From: CAVWGP01 sp963754645
GTDB taxonomy: Bacteria; Pseudomonadota; Alphaproteobacteria; Bin65
NCBI GenBank assembly: GCA_963754645.1
Contig: CAVWGP010000011.1
Coordinates: 186,001-250,000 of the forward strand
Direction of reading: 5' to 3'
DNA length: 64,000 bases
Part shown: positions 27,190-36,227 of the stretch, piece after piece
Layout of the letters: each line of letters starts with the position of its first letter
Position numbering within the stretch: the stretch's first letter is position 1
Program-made: the position numbers and the translations under genes
The notes under the pieces: generated by a model
Database searches by the model: none
What the model was told of the DNA's origin: nothing
What the model saw: the letters and a program-made list of their open reading frames with translations, nothing else

Positions 27190-27343
27190 ATGACACGGAT
27201 TATGTTGTTCTGATTCAAGCATCTAGCCCGGCTCACCGCGGATGAGGTTCGCACATCGCCGAAACTCCGCGCCGAGGCAACGGCGCAGGGCATAACAAGG
27301 GATATAGGCAATTGCCAGCGCAATCCCAAGCCATTAGCCATTT

Positions 27344-28084
27344 TCAGCTCAACCCACGTCCGATTTCGGGCGTATCGGTAAACAAAGCCGATGCCCCCCA
27401 CGCCAAGAGATCCCGCGCGCGCTGCGCGTCGTTAACCGTGTAGAGCAACACCGGGCGACCGCTGCTTGCCGCCAGGGCTACGGATTTTCGATCCAGCGGC
27501 TTGTGATCGAGATTGAGCGTGGCCGCCGCGAGGCGGTCTATCGACGCGCGCCAATCGCCCTCCAGGCGCTTCAGCAGCAGGCCGCGCGGCCAGCGCGGCG
27601 CGATGTCGCGAATGGCAGCCAACGCGGCAAAGGTAAAACTGGAAATCAGCGGCGCCGGCTGGGATGCCGGCCAGTGCCGCTCCAAGATCCGCGCCAGCGC
27701 CGCGGCCGTCGCCCGCGCATCCTTGTCTTCGGTTTTGATTTCGATATTGGCGCCCAGGCCGAGGCTCGCCAAACAGGCAATAGCGTCTTCGAGCGAAGGA
27801 ACCGGTTCGCCGGCAAAAGCAGCGCCGAACCGCGATCCGGCATCGAGCAGGCGGAGCTCGGCCATCGGCTTGTCGATCACGCGGCCTCGACCCGAGGTTG
27901 TTCGGTCCACCTTCTCGTCGTGCATGACGACGAGTCCGCCATCGCGGGTCAGGCGAATGTCGAATTCAACCCAAGTTGCGCCCAGTTCCGCAGCCTTGCG
28001 GAACGATGCCATCGTGTTCTCAGGTGCATGCGCCGCGGCGCCGCGATGGCCGATAATGCGCGGCAGCGTCGGCAGCGCCAGCAA
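27344..28084 (-). CDS. Glycerophosphodiester phosphodiesterase
   Basis: Hydrolyses glycerophosphodiesters to glycerol 3-phosphate and alcohol, recycling phospholipid head groups. About 246 residues with the GDPD signature: IIGHRGAAAHAPENTMASF, WVEFDIRLTRDGGLVVMHDE (catalytic His and Glu/Asp metal ligands) and IEIKTEDKDA. The C-terminus holds YTVNDAQRARDLLAWGASAL, usual for the family. No ATG lies close to the homologous start; a TTG at 28084 is taken, 13 bases after the upstream stop, making it coupled to the preceding periplasmic protein gene. There is no signal peptide, so it is cytoplasmic. Confidence 0.9.
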   Translation of the reverse strand: MLALPTLPRIIGHRGAAAHAPENTMASFRKAAELGATWVEFDIRLTRDGGLVVMHDEKVDRTTSGRGRVIDKPMAELRLLDAGSRFGAAFAGEPVPSLEDAIACLASLGLGANIEIKTEDKDARATAAALARILERHWPASQPAPLISSFTFAALAAIRDIAPRWPRGLLLKRLEGDWRASIDRLAAATLNLDHKPLDRKSVALAASSGRPVLLYTVNDAQRARDLLAWGASALFTDTPEIGRGLS

Positions 28085-28097
28085 TTGCGGTGCCGAT

Positions 28098-28658
28098 TTA
28101 GTGCTGCCGGCGGTGATGGCCGCCGTGCGGTTCGGGCGCCGTGGTGTCGTATCCGCGCAGCCGATCGTAGGCAGCGAGCTGAGCCGCATCGAGTAACGGG
28201 CGCGTCTCGAGATGGGCCGACAAGTGAACATGGCGGAGCCGGCCATAGAGCGCCGCGACCTCCGCGGTCTTGTCGCTAAGCAAAGCCGTATCGATGCGGC
28301 GCCCAACAAACAGCCCATCGAGTTCCGCTTCCCGCGCGACGATCTCGCGCCCAAGCGCCCGCGCCGCCTCGGCCATACGCACGCGAATGGCCTCGATCGC
28401 ATCGCGCTGCGCGGCGGACAGTGTCAACGCCTGAGCATGTTCCAGCGCATGCATCGGCCCCGGATAGCCGTTGAGTTCGGCAGCCTTGGCCAATCCCATG
28501 CCACGCCCGGCAATGAGGTCGGCCATTTCGGCTTCCGCCAGCGACTTGACCGCGCGCCGCTCTTGGCCGGCATAGGGCTGTGTCGTTTGCGCGAAGCCGC
28601 CAACGGCGGAAATGGCGAGAAGCGCGGCGGCAGCGCAAGTTGCATGGATAATTCGCAT
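28098..28658 (-). CDS. Periplasmic Spy/CpxP-like helical protein
   Basis: A 186-residue exported protein (signal peptide MRIIHATCAAAALLAISAVGGFA). The mature chain is helical with LTLSAAQRDAIEAIRVRMAE, the LTxxQ-like motif of Spy/CpxP chaperones and periplasmic heavy-metal sensors, and a matching LDAAQLAAYDRLRGY near the end. The tail is His-rich (PHGGHHRRQH), suggesting metal binding. It follows pnp by 66 bases and is directly upstream of the GDPD gene. The role is envelope stress or metal handling by analogy. Confidence 0.75.
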   Translation of the reverse strand: MRIIHATCAAAALLAISAVGGFAQTTQPYAGQERRAVKSLAEAEMADLIAGRGMGLAKAAELNGYPGPMHALEHAQALTLSAAQRDAIEAIRVRMAEAARALGREIVAREAELDGLFVGRRIDTALLSDKTAEVAALYGRLRHVHLSAHLETRPLLDAAQLAAYDRLRGYDTTAPEPHGGHHRRQH

Positions 28659-28724
28659 TATTCCCTCCTCGTGGACCGGTGGGGCGAAAATCAGTCCGAT
28701 GCGCGCTGCCGCTTGTTCGACCGT

Positions 28725-30938
28725 CTAGGCGTCCCGCCGCGGACGGCGGTCGCCATCGTCGCGACGCCGCTCGCGCCGTTCGCCGCGCTCGCCCCGATCG
28801 CCTTCCGGGCGCGGTTCGCGCGGCGGGCGGTCGTCGGGCAGCTCGGCGCCGGTCTGCTGGTCGACCAAGCGCATCGACAGCTTGACCTTGCCGCGATCGT
28901 CGACGCCGATCAGTTTGACTTTCACCTTGTCGCCTTCCTTGACGACGTCGCTGACTTTGTTGACGCGCTGGGGCGCGAGCTCGCTGATGTGGACGAGACC
29001 GTCCTTGGCGCCGAGGAAATTCACGAAGGCGCCGAATTCCATGATCTTGACCACGGCGCCGGTATAGATCGCGCCGATCTCGGGCTCGGCGACGATGCCC
29101 TTGATCCAATCGATCGCCGCCTGGGATTTCGATTCTTCGGTGGCCGCAATCTTGATCGTGCCATCGTCCTCGATGTCGATCTTGGCGCCGGTGACTTCGG
29201 TGATCTCGCGGATGACCTTGCCGCCGGTGCCGATGACTTCGCGGATTTTGTCTTTCGGAATCGTGATCGTCGTGATGCGCGGCGCGTGGCGGCTCACGTC
29301 GTTGCGCGCCGCCGTGATGCCCTTGTTCATTTCGTTCAGGATATGGAGCCGTCCGTCGCGCGCCTGGTTGAGCGCGACGTCCATGATTTCCTTGGTGATC
29401 GAGGTGATCTTGATGTCCATCTGCAGCGAGGTGATGCCGTTCTCGGTGCCCGCGACCTTGAAATCCATGTCGCCGAGATGATCCTCGTCGCCCAGAATGT
29501 CCGAAAGCACCGCGAAGCGGCTGTCTTCCTTGATCAGCCCCATCGCGATACCCGCGCAGTGACGCGCCATCGGCACGCCGGCATCCATCAACGACAGCGA
29601 CGCGCCGCACACCGTCGCCATCGAAGACGAGCCGTTCGATTCGGTGATCTCCGACACGATGCGGATCGTGTAGGGGAAGTCCTCTTTCTTCGGCAGCATC
29701 GGGCGCATGGCGCGCCATGCGAGCTTGCCATGGCCGATCTCGCGCCGCCCGGCGCCGCCCATGCGGCCGGTTTCGCCAACCGAATATGGCGGGAAATTGT
29801 AATGCAGCATGAAGTGCTCGCGGTACTCGCCCTCAAGCGCGTCCATGATCTGCTCGTCCTGGCCGGTGCCGAGGGTGGCGACGACGAGCGCCTGGGTTTC
29901 GCCGCGGGTGAACAGCGACGAGCCGTGGGCGCGCGGCAGAACGCCGACTTCGGCCACGATCGGCCGGACGGTTTTGGTGTCGCGGCCGTCGATGCGAACG
30001 CCGGTGTCGAGAATGTCCCAGCGCACGATTTTGCTTTCGAGTTCCTTGAGGATCGCGGGTGCGATCTTGAGCTTGGCCGCGTCGTCGGCGACGAGCGCCT
30101 TCGCCTTGTCCTTGACGGCGCCGATCTTGGCGTGCCGCTCTTGCTTCACGCGCTCGCGATAGGCCTCGCGCATGGCGGCTTCGATGCCGCCGGCGGCGAA
30201 GGCGGCGTTGACCGCCGCTTCTTCCGGCGGGGCTTCGGGCAGCGCCCAAGGCTCCTTGGCGCAGCGCTCGGCCAGGCGGATGATCGCCTGGATCGCGGGT
30301 TGGAATTTCTCGTGCCCGAAGGTCACGGCGCCGAGCATGATCGCTTCGGACAGCTCGTTCGCCTCCGACTCGACCATGAGCACGCCTTCGACGGTTCCCG
30401 CGAGGACGAGATCGAGGCTCGATTTCGCCATGTCCAACATCGGCGGATTGAGCACGTATTGGCCGTCGATGTAGCCGACGCGCGCCGCGCCGATCGGGCC
30501 GAGGAACGGGATGCCGGAAATCGTCAGCGCCGCCGATGCGCCGATCAGCGCCACGATATCGGGATTGTTCTCGAGATCGTGGCTCAGCACGGTGGCGAGA
30601 ACTTGCGTTTCGTGGCGGAAGCCCTTGGCGAAGAGCGGCCGGATCGGCCGGTCGATGAGCCGCGAGACGAGCGTTTCGCGCTCGGTGGGCCGGCCTTCGC
30701 GCTTGAAAAAGCCGCCGGGAATTTTGCCGGCGGCGTAGCCTTTTTCCTGGTAGTGAACGGTGAGCGGGAAGAAATCGATGCCCGTCTTGGGGGTCTTTTC
30801 GCCGACCACGGTGCACAACACGATGGTTTCGCCGAGCTGCGCCAGGACGGCGCCATCGGCTTGCCGCGCGACACGGCCGGTTTCCAGAACGAGGCGTTGT
30901 CCGCCCCAGTCGATTTCTTCGCGGAATTTATTGAACAT
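28725..30938 (-). CDS. pnp: Polyribonucleotide nucleotidyltransferase (PNPase)
   Basis: A 3'-5' phosphorolytic exoribonuclease and core degradosome enzyme. The 737-residue protein has two RNase PH domains (MFNKFREEIDWGGQRLVLET; DGRDTKTVRPI; RTLEGEYREHF-like ALEGEYREHFMLHYNFPPYS), a KH domain (IREVIGTGGKVIREIT) and an S1 domain (GAVVKIMEFGAFVNFLGAKDG). A charged Arg/Glu/Asp tail (RRERRRDDGDRRPRRDA) extends beyond S1. It is the last gene of the rimP-nusA-infB-rpsO-pnp operon. The start at 30938 fits the family; GGAAAAGGA lies in front. The long open frame on the opposite strand is a shadow. Confidence 0.97.
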   Translation of the reverse strand: MFNKFREEIDWGGQRLVLETGRVARQADGAVLAQLGETIVLCTVVGEKTPKTGIDFFPLTVHYQEKGYAAGKIPGGFFKREGRPTERETLVSRLIDRPIRPLFAKGFRHETQVLATVLSHDLENNPDIVALIGASAALTISGIPFLGPIGAARVGYIDGQYVLNPPMLDMAKSSLDLVLAGTVEGVLMVESEANELSEAIMLGAVTFGHEKFQPAIQAIIRLAERCAKEPWALPEAPPEEAAVNAAFAAGGIEAAMREAYRERVKQERHAKIGAVKDKAKALVADDAAKLKIAPAILKELESKIVRWDILDTGVRIDGRDTKTVRPIVAEVGVLPRAHGSSLFTRGETQALVVATLGTGQDEQIMDALEGEYREHFMLHYNFPPYSVGETGRMGGAGRREIGHGKLAWRAMRPMLPKKEDFPYTIRIVSEITESNGSSSMATVCGASLSLMDAGVPMARHCAGIAMGLIKEDSRFAVLSDILGDEDHLGDMDFKVAGTENGITSLQMDIKITSITKEIMDVALNQARDGRLHILNEMNKGITAARNDVSRHAPRITTITIPKDKIREVIGTGGKVIREITEVTGAKIDIEDDGTIKIAATEESKSQAAIDWIKGIVAEPEIGAIYTGAVVKIMEFGAFVNFLGAKDGLVHISELAPQRVNKVSDVVKEGDKVKVKLIGVDDRGKVKLSMRLVDQQTGAELPDDRPPREPRPEGDRGERGERRERRRDDGDRRPRRDA

Positions 30939-31044
30939 TCGTTTTCCTTTTCCTATCGGATTGGCCGCGGCGCCGGCGATAGCAGGCGCGCGCATGGCCG
31001 TTGGCGGCAATCCCCTTGGACTGCGGCCAGGTTGCTTCGAATAA

Positions 31045-31096
31045 GCCGCGCGGCTTCGCCCCGCGGCAGCGTGTTACGGAGGATCGCTCGATCCTC
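31045..31096 (-). promoter_or_regulatory. Hairpins in the rpsO-pnp intercistronic leader
   Basis: Two stem-loops in the 174 bases before pnp. One has 10-bp arms (GCCGCGGGGC / GCCGCGCGGC, one mismatch) with a 3-base loop at 31045-31067. The other is GAGGATC / GATCCTC at 31079-31096. In E. coli the equivalent leader hairpin is cut by RNase III for pnp autoregulation; the same role here is inference. Confidence 0.55.
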
Positions 31097-31112
31097 TGTC
31101 ATCAGGGAAACA

Positions 31113-31382
31113 CTAGCGCCGTAGCTCCAGGCGCCCGAGCACCGATTCATAGCGCTTCGTATCGATGCGCTTGAGGTAATCGAGCAGGCGGCGGCGTTGG
31201 CCGACCATGAGCATGAGGCCGCGGCGCGAATGATTGTCGTTCGCGTGGCCGTCAAGATGGGTCGTCAGATTGCGTATCCGCTCGGTCAAAATTGCGATCT
31301 GCACTTCCGGCGACCCTGTGTCGCCGGGCTTGGGTGCAAAACTTTGCACGAGTTCAGTCTTGCGTTCCGCACTGATCGACAT
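31113..31382 (-). CDS. rpsO: Ribosomal protein S15
   Basis: An 89-residue small-subunit protein that binds 16S rRNA helix 22 and forms a bridge to the large subunit. Typical sequence: MSISAERKTELVQSFAPKPG, DTGSPEVQIAILTERIRNLT, THLDGHANDNHSRRGLMLMV and QRRRLLDYLKRID. The start at 31382 matches the family length. It sits 16 bases after truB and before pnp, the standard order. Confidence 0.98.
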   Translation of the reverse strand: MSISAERKTELVQSFAPKPGDTGSPEVQIAILTERIRNLTTHLDGHANDNHSRRGLMLMVGQRRRLLDYLKRIDTKRYESVLGRLELRR

Positions 31383-31398
31383 CGGGTATCCTTTTTTG

Positions 31399-32361
31399 TC
31401 AGAGGTTGAAAATCCGCAGCGGATGGGCAAGCGCGCCATCCCAGCGCAAGAGGCCGATCGCCTTGCCCGCACAATGGGCATAAACAACGGCGCCTGGCTC
31501 AAGGGCTTCGACGACCTTGCGGTTGTCGCTACGGAGAACTGGCAGCGGCCGGCCTTGCTTTGTTCGGTCGGCCTCGTTTCCGGTCAAAGCCAGCGCCGGG
31601 ATGTCGTCCAGCGCGGTTTCGATCGGCTGCAATAATGCCAGCAAATTCGGGGCAGGTTCGGCTGAGCCGATCCCACCTTGCGTCACATTATGCCGGATAT
31701 CCTGGAGATTGGCTAGAGGAATAGCGGCCGCGCCGGCAAACGGGCCAACGCGCTCGCGGCGCAGCGTGCTCACATAGCCGAGCGTGCCAAGCGCTTCGGC
31801 AAGATCCCGGGCCAGGCTGCGGATATAAAAACCTTTGCCGCACTCGACTTCGAATTCCGCCCGATCTGCATCGACAAAGTTCGATAATTCAATGCGATAT
31901 ACGATGACGGGACGCGTTTCGAGGGTCACATCGCGGCCCGCTCGGGCCAAATCGTAAGCACGCTCGCCGGCGACCTTGATCGCGGAGTAAATCGGCGGGC
32001 GCTGTTGGATGGTGCCGCAAAAGCGCGGCAGAATGGCACGGATGGCGTCCGCGTCCGGCCGCTTGGCACTTGCCGCGATCACCGCACCCTCCGCGTCGTC
32101 GGTTGCGCGCGCTTCGCCCCAGCTTATGCCGAAGCGGTAAACCTTGCGGCTGTCCATGGCGAAGGGCACGGTCTTGGTCGCCTCGCCCAACGCGATCGGC
32201 AGGACGCCGGTGGCAAGCGGATCGAGCGTACCGGCATGGCCGGCTTTTTCCGCGTCAAAAAGGCGCCGGACGGCGTTGGTCGCCGAGGTTGCGCTCAGGC
32301 CCAAGGGCTTGTCCAAAACGAGCCAGCCATGAACGGGCTGGCCACGACGGCGCCTACCCAT
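31399..32361 (-). CDS. truB: tRNA pseudouridine(55) synthase
   Basis: Makes pseudouridine 55 in the T-arm of tRNAs. The 320-residue protein has the catalytic Asp in EKAGHAGTLDPLATGVLPI (D47), the conserved GWLVLDKPLGLSA at the N-terminus, RPPIYSAIKVAGERAYDLAR and GFYIRSLARDLAEALG. The ATG at 32361 overlaps the rbfA stop (ATGGGTAG), so translation is coupled; an upstream GTG at 32376 is possible but less likely. A C-terminal extension after residue 230 resembles the PUA-like tail of alphaproteobacterial TruB. Confidence 0.96.
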   Translation of the reverse strand: MGRRRRGQPVHGWLVLDKPLGLSATSATNAVRRLFDAEKAGHAGTLDPLATGVLPIALGEATKTVPFAMDSRKVYRFGISWGEARATDDAEGAVIAASAKRPDADAIRAILPRFCGTIQQRPPIYSAIKVAGERAYDLARAGRDVTLETRPVIVYRIELSNFVDADRAEFEVECGKGFYIRSLARDLAEALGTLGYVSTLRRERVGPFAGAAAIPLANLQDIRHNVTQGGIGSAEPAPNLLALLQPIETALDDIPALALTGNEADRTKQGRPLPVLRSDNRKVVEALEPGAVVYAHCAGKAIGLLRWDGALAHPLRIFNL

Positions 32362-32761
32362 TCTTGTCGTCGCCACCGAGATCGCGCTGCACGCGCGGGT
32401 CTTTCAGCAGATCGGTGACGTGCTGGGAGCGATCGAAGGTTTCGTCGACGGTGAAACGCAGTCGCGGCGCGAACTTCATGCGCACCGCGCGGGCCACCTC
32501 GCCGCGCAAATAGGGCGACGCCCGGTTGAGCGCGGCGACGATTTCGTCGGTATTCTTGCCGCCGAGCGGCAGGACGAATACCAGCACGTTGCGCAAATCG
32601 GGTGCCACGCGCGCCTCGGTCACCGTGACCGAAACATCGTGCAGCGCCGGATCGCGAAAATGCGCGTGCGGCAAGAGTTCGGCGAGCGCGTGGCGTATCG
32701 CCTCGCCGATCCGCAAGGAACGCGGATTCTCGCCCGGTTCGCGCTGGCGTTTTCCCGACAT
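32354..32761 (-). CDS. rbfA: Ribosome-binding factor A
   Basis: A 135-residue KH-type protein needed for late 30S maturation and 16S 5' end processing. It is recognised by RSLRIGEAIRHALAELLPHA at the N-terminus, VSVTVTEARVAPDLRNVLVF and the C-terminal APRLRFTVDETFDRSQHVTD LL. It lies between infB (24 bases) and truB (overlap) in the nusA-infB operon, its usual place. Confidence 0.96.
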   Translation of the reverse strand: MSGKRQREPGENPRSLRIGEAIRHALAELLPHAHFRDPALHDVSVTVTEARVAPDLRNVLVFVLPLGGKNTDEIVAALNRASPYLRGEVARAVRMKFAPRLRFTVDETFDRSQHVTDLLKDPRVQRDLGGDDKNG

Positions 32762-32785
32762 TGCCCGCCGTCTCGCGCCCCGACG

Positions 32786-35503
32786 CTAGAGCGTCGCGGC
32801 GACTTCCTCGACCACGAAGCACTCGATCTGGTCGCCGACCTTGAGGTCGTGGTAGTTCTCGAAAGCCATGCCGCATTCGAGACCGCCCTTGACCTCGCGC
32901 ACCTCGTCCTTGAAGCGTTTCAAGGTCGACAGTTTGCCTTCGTGCAGCACCACATTGTCGCGCAGCAGGCGAACGCCGCAGCCGCGCTTGACCACGCCCT
33001 CGGTGATCTTGCAGCCGGCGATATTGCCGACCTTGGTGATCTTGAAGACCTCGAGAATCTGCGCATAGCCGATGAAGCTCTCGCGCCGGACCGGCGCAAG
33101 CAGGCCTTCGAGCAGCTTTTTCACGTCGTCGGCGATATTGTAGATGATCGAGTAGTAGCGGATATCGACGCCGTCGCGTTGCGCGGCATCGCGCGCCTGA
33201 TTGTTGGCGCGCACGTTGAAGCCGATAACGAATGCGCCCGACGCCTTGGCGAGCGTGATGTCGGATTCGTTGATGCCGCCCACCCCGCTGTGCAGCACGC
33301 GAACTTTGACTTTGTCGGTCGAGAGCTGCTCGACGACGGCGACGATCGCCTCGATCGAGCCTTGCACGTCGGCCTTGACGACGACGGCGAGTTCCTTGGC
33401 GGCGCCTTCGGCGATCTTCGAGAACATTTGTTCGATCGTGCCGCGCGTCGCGGTCGAGCGCTGGCGGAGCTGGCGCAGGCGGTATTCGGTGACTTCGCGC
33501 GCGCGCGCTTCGTCGGCGACGACGCTGAACACGTCGCCCGCGGAGGGCACGCCCTGCAATCCGAGAATTTCGACCGGCACGCTGGGGCCGGCGCTCTTGA
33601 CCGCTTCGCCGCGGTCGTTGCTGAGCGCGCGCACGCGGCCCCATTCGACGCCGGCAACGACGATGTCGCCCGGCTTGAGCGTGCCGCGTTGCACGAGAAC
33701 GGTCGCGAGCGGGCCGCGCCCGCGATCGAGCTTGGCTTCGACGATGGTGCCCTGCGCCTCGCGGCCGGGATTGGCCTTGAGATCGAGAACTTCGGCCTGC
33801 AGCAGAATCGCTTCCTCGAGCTTGTCGAGGTTCGTGCCCTTGATGGCGGACACATCGATGGCGAGAGTGTCGCCGCCGAGCTCTTCGACAACAATCTCGT
33901 GCTGCAGCAAGGCTTGGCGAACGCGTTGCGGATTGGCGTCCGATTTGTCGATCTTGTTCACCGCGATCAGGATCGGAACGCCCGCCGCCTTGGCGTGCGC
34001 GATCGCCTCGATGGTTTGCGGCTGGACGCCGTCGTCGGCGGCGACGACCAGGACGACGATGTCGGTCACTTTGGCGCCGCGCGAACGCATCTGGGTGAAG
34101 GCGGCGTGGCCCGGGGTGTCGAGGAACGTGATCTTGGCGCCCGTGGGCATCGTCACCTGATAGGCGCCGATGTGCTGCGTGATGCCGCCGGCTTCGTGCG
34201 CTGCCACATCGGTTTTGCGCAGCGCATCGAGCAGCGACGTCTTGCCGTGGTCGACATGGCCCATGATGGTCACGACCGGCGGACGCGGGGCGAGCTTCGC
34301 TTGATCGTCCACATCGCCGCTGATTCCGATTTCGACATCGGATTCGGCGACGCGGCGCACGCGGTGCCCAAGTTCGGTTGCGACAAGCTCGGCCGTGTCG
34401 GCATCGATCATTTGATTGATCGTGGCCATCACGCCCATCTTGAACAGGACCTTGACCACGTCGGCGCCCTTCTCGGCCATGCGGCCGGCGAGCTCCTGAA
34501 CCGTGATCGATTTGGGTAGTACGATTTCACGCGACACTTTCTTGCGCTCTTTTAGTTGTTGCTCAAGGCGCGCTTTTTGCTTTTCGCGCTCGCGGGCCCG
34601 CTTGAAAGCGGCCAGCGAGCGCACGCGCTCGAGGCCTTCGCCTTCGTCGAGCGCCTGATTGATCGTGAGCTTGCCGGTCCGCCGGCGCGGCTCATTGCGG
34701 CCCTTGGCTTCCTTCGGCGGCGTTTTCTTGCCATCGGTCCGACCGCGCTTGCCGCGCTCTTCGTCGTCCTCTTCGCCCTCAACGGGAATGACTTCGCTCG
34801 GTACGGTTTCGCGTGCCGTGGATGGCACATCGACCTTGACGGTCAGTCGCGCCCGGACGTGTTGCGCCGCCAATTGGCGCGCATGTTCGTCGCGCCGCAC
34901 GCCTTCGGCGGATTGCGCCTGATCGCGCGCGATGTCATCGCTTGCCGTCGTCGCGGCGCGGCTGAGTGGCTGGGATTCGGCCGCCGGCGCCGGCTCCGTC
35001 TTGATCGGCGGCGGCTCGGGCTGGACCGGCGCGATTGGCGCGACTTCAAGTGGCGCCTTCGGCGCCTCCACCGGCGGCGGCGGCGGCGAGATGGCTTCAA
35101 CGGTGTCTGCGGTCTCCGTCAACACATCCAAAATCGGCCCAGTCGGCGGCGCGATGGGGGGATGGTGAGGTTCTTGCAACCGCGACTGGGCGCCTTCGAG
35201 CGCGCGAATGCGCTGCTGGCGCTCGACGTCGCTGAGGCCGTGATGTGCGTCGCGCCCGCTTTCGGTTTGCATGGAGGGCGCGAATGGGCTGGCCTCGACG
35301 CCTGCCGCTTCCGTCATCTCGCCGGCGCTTTCGCCGCGCGTGAAGGTGCGCTTCTTCTTGACTTCGACCGAGACCTGCTTGGTGCGGCCATGCGAGAAGC
35401 TCTGCTTCACGCTTCCGGCATCGACCGTCTTCTTGAGTTCGAGGCGGCCAGGCCGAGCGAGCGAAAGCGGCTTTTTCGAATCGACGTTGTTTGGTTCAGC
35501 CAT
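32786..35503 (-). CDS. infB: Translation initiation factor IF-2
   Basis: GTPase that places initiator tRNA on the 30S subunit. It has 905 residues with a long charged, Pro/Ala/Glu-rich N-terminal region (residues 1 to about 340), then IF2_N (ITVQELAGRMAEKGADVVKV) and the G domain: G1 MGHVDHGKTSLLDALR, G3 FLDTPGHAAFTQMR, G4 AVNKIDKSDA. Domains II-IV follow to VEEVAATL. The start at 35503 (MAEPNNVDSKKPL) overlaps the ylxR stop by 8 bases, so an internal start 36 bases earlier in frame (35539) is not needed. Second gene after nusA, as usual. Confidence 0.97.
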   Translation of the reverse strand: MAEPNNVDSKKPLSLARPGRLELKKTVDAGSVKQSFSHGRTKQVSVEVKKKRTFTRGESAGEMTEAAGVEASPFAPSMQTESGRDAHHGLSDVERQQRIRALEGAQSRLQEPHHPPIAPPTGPILDVLTETADTVEAISPPPPPVEAPKAPLEVAPIAPVQPEPPPIKTEPAPAAESQPLSRAATTASDDIARDQAQSAEGVRRDEHARQLAAQHVRARLTVKVDVPSTARETVPSEVIPVEGEEDDEERGKRGRTDGKKTPPKEAKGRNEPRRRTGKLTINQALDEGEGLERVRSLAAFKRAREREKQKARLEQQLKERKKVSREIVLPKSITVQELAGRMAEKGADVVKVLFKMGVMATINQMIDADTAELVATELGHRVRRVAESDVEIGISGDVDDQAKLAPRPPVVTIMGHVDHGKTSLLDALRKTDVAAHEAGGITQHIGAYQVTMPTGAKITFLDTPGHAAFTQMRSRGAKVTDIVVLVVAADDGVQPQTIEAIAHAKAAGVPILIAVNKIDKSDANPQRVRQALLQHEIVVEELGGDTLAIDVSAIKGTNLDKLEEAILLQAEVLDLKANPGREAQGTIVEAKLDRGRGPLATVLVQRGTLKPGDIVVAGVEWGRVRALSNDRGEAVKSAGPSVPVEILGLQGVPSAGDVFSVVADEARAREVTEYRLRQLRQRSTATRGTIEQMFSKIAEGAAKELAVVVKADVQGSIEAIVAVVEQLSTDKVKVRVLHSGVGGINESDITLAKASGAFVIGFNVRANNQARDAAQRDGVDIRYYSIIYNIADDVKKLLEGLLAPVRRESFIGYAQILEVFKITKVGNIAGCKITEGVVKRGCGVRLLRDNVVLHEGKLSTLKRFKDEVREVKGGLECGMAFENYHDLKVGDQIECFVVEEVAATL

Positions 35504-36206
35504 GAGCACGGTTCTTTCTTGCATTCGATTTGTGGGCACCAGACGCGCTCTGCTTCGGCTGTGCCATCGCCGATAGTTCCGCCGATGCGCGGAAGCCGGC
35601 GAGCCGCGTCAGCTCATGCATCAATTTTTCGGCCAGCTGGCCGGGCGCAATACCGACATGCGCGATCGAATCCCGGCCGACGGCGGCGCCGATCTCGGCT
35701 TCCGTCAGCACGGCAAAATGGCCGATCGGACCGTGCAGCCCCGGATGGGCGACGCGATCGAGCGGATCGGCATCGCGCGCCGTGATCACCACCGCGACTC
35801 CGCCGCAGCCGATGGCTTCGCGCACGCGGCTGCGCCCAGCAATGAGCTGCCCGGCGCGGCGCGCCAACCCGATAAAAGCACAAGCCCGCTCGGCCAATTG
35901 CCGCTCGATCTGCGCGGCGAGATCAGCTGCGGCCACGGCCGGGCCGCCCGCCGCGCGCGCGAACAGGTTCTTTGCGCGCGCGATTTCGACCGTCGCGCGA
36001 TCCGCCGACACCCATAGCCCGCGCCCCGGCAAACGCTCCGCCAAATCCGGCACGATCTTGCCCTCGGGGCTGACGACAAACCGCAACAAGCCGCCCCGCG
36101 GCGCGCTGGCCCGCGTCACGATACAGCGCCGCTCGCCCAGCTCGCCCTTGGCGGGCCGGGTGTGTTTTTCGCGCTTTGCTGGCGCCGTGGCGCTGCCGTT
36201 CAACAT
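35496..36206 (-). CDS. YlxR (DUF448) / L7Ae two-domain RNA-binding protein
   Basis: A 236-residue protein. Residues 25-90 carry the YlxR nucleic-acid-binding signature (ERRCIVTRASAPRGGLLRFV, PGRGLWVSADRATVEIARAK). Residues 110-200 resemble an L7Ae fold (AFIGLARRAGQLIAGRSRVR, GVAVVITARDAD). This fused form is common in alphaproteobacteria, where it lies between nusA and infB as here. It probably binds rRNA or RNase P; its function is not settled. The C-terminus is Lys/Arg-rich and overlaps the infB start. Confidence 0.92.
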   Translation of the reverse strand: MLNGSATAPAKREKHTRPAKGELGERRCIVTRASAPRGGLLRFVVSPEGKIVPDLAERLPGRGLWVSADRATVEIARAKNLFARAAGGPAVAAADLAAQIERQLAERACAFIGLARRAGQLIAGRSRVREAIGCGGVAVVITARDADPLDRVAHPGLHGPIGHFAVLTEAEIGAAVGRDSIAHVGIAPGQLAEKLMHELTRLAGFRASAELSAMAQPKQSASGAHKSNARKNRAHG

Positions 36207-36227
36207 TGCGATGGCGACTCCGTTCCG

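Noticed and set aside
28212..31124. 970-codon open frame on the plus strand
   Set aside because: Fully antisense to pnp, His/Arg/Asp-rich with no domain; a GC-driven shadow frame.
32420..34519. 699-codon frame on the plus strand
   Set aside because: Antisense to rbfA and infB, both of which have clear motifs.
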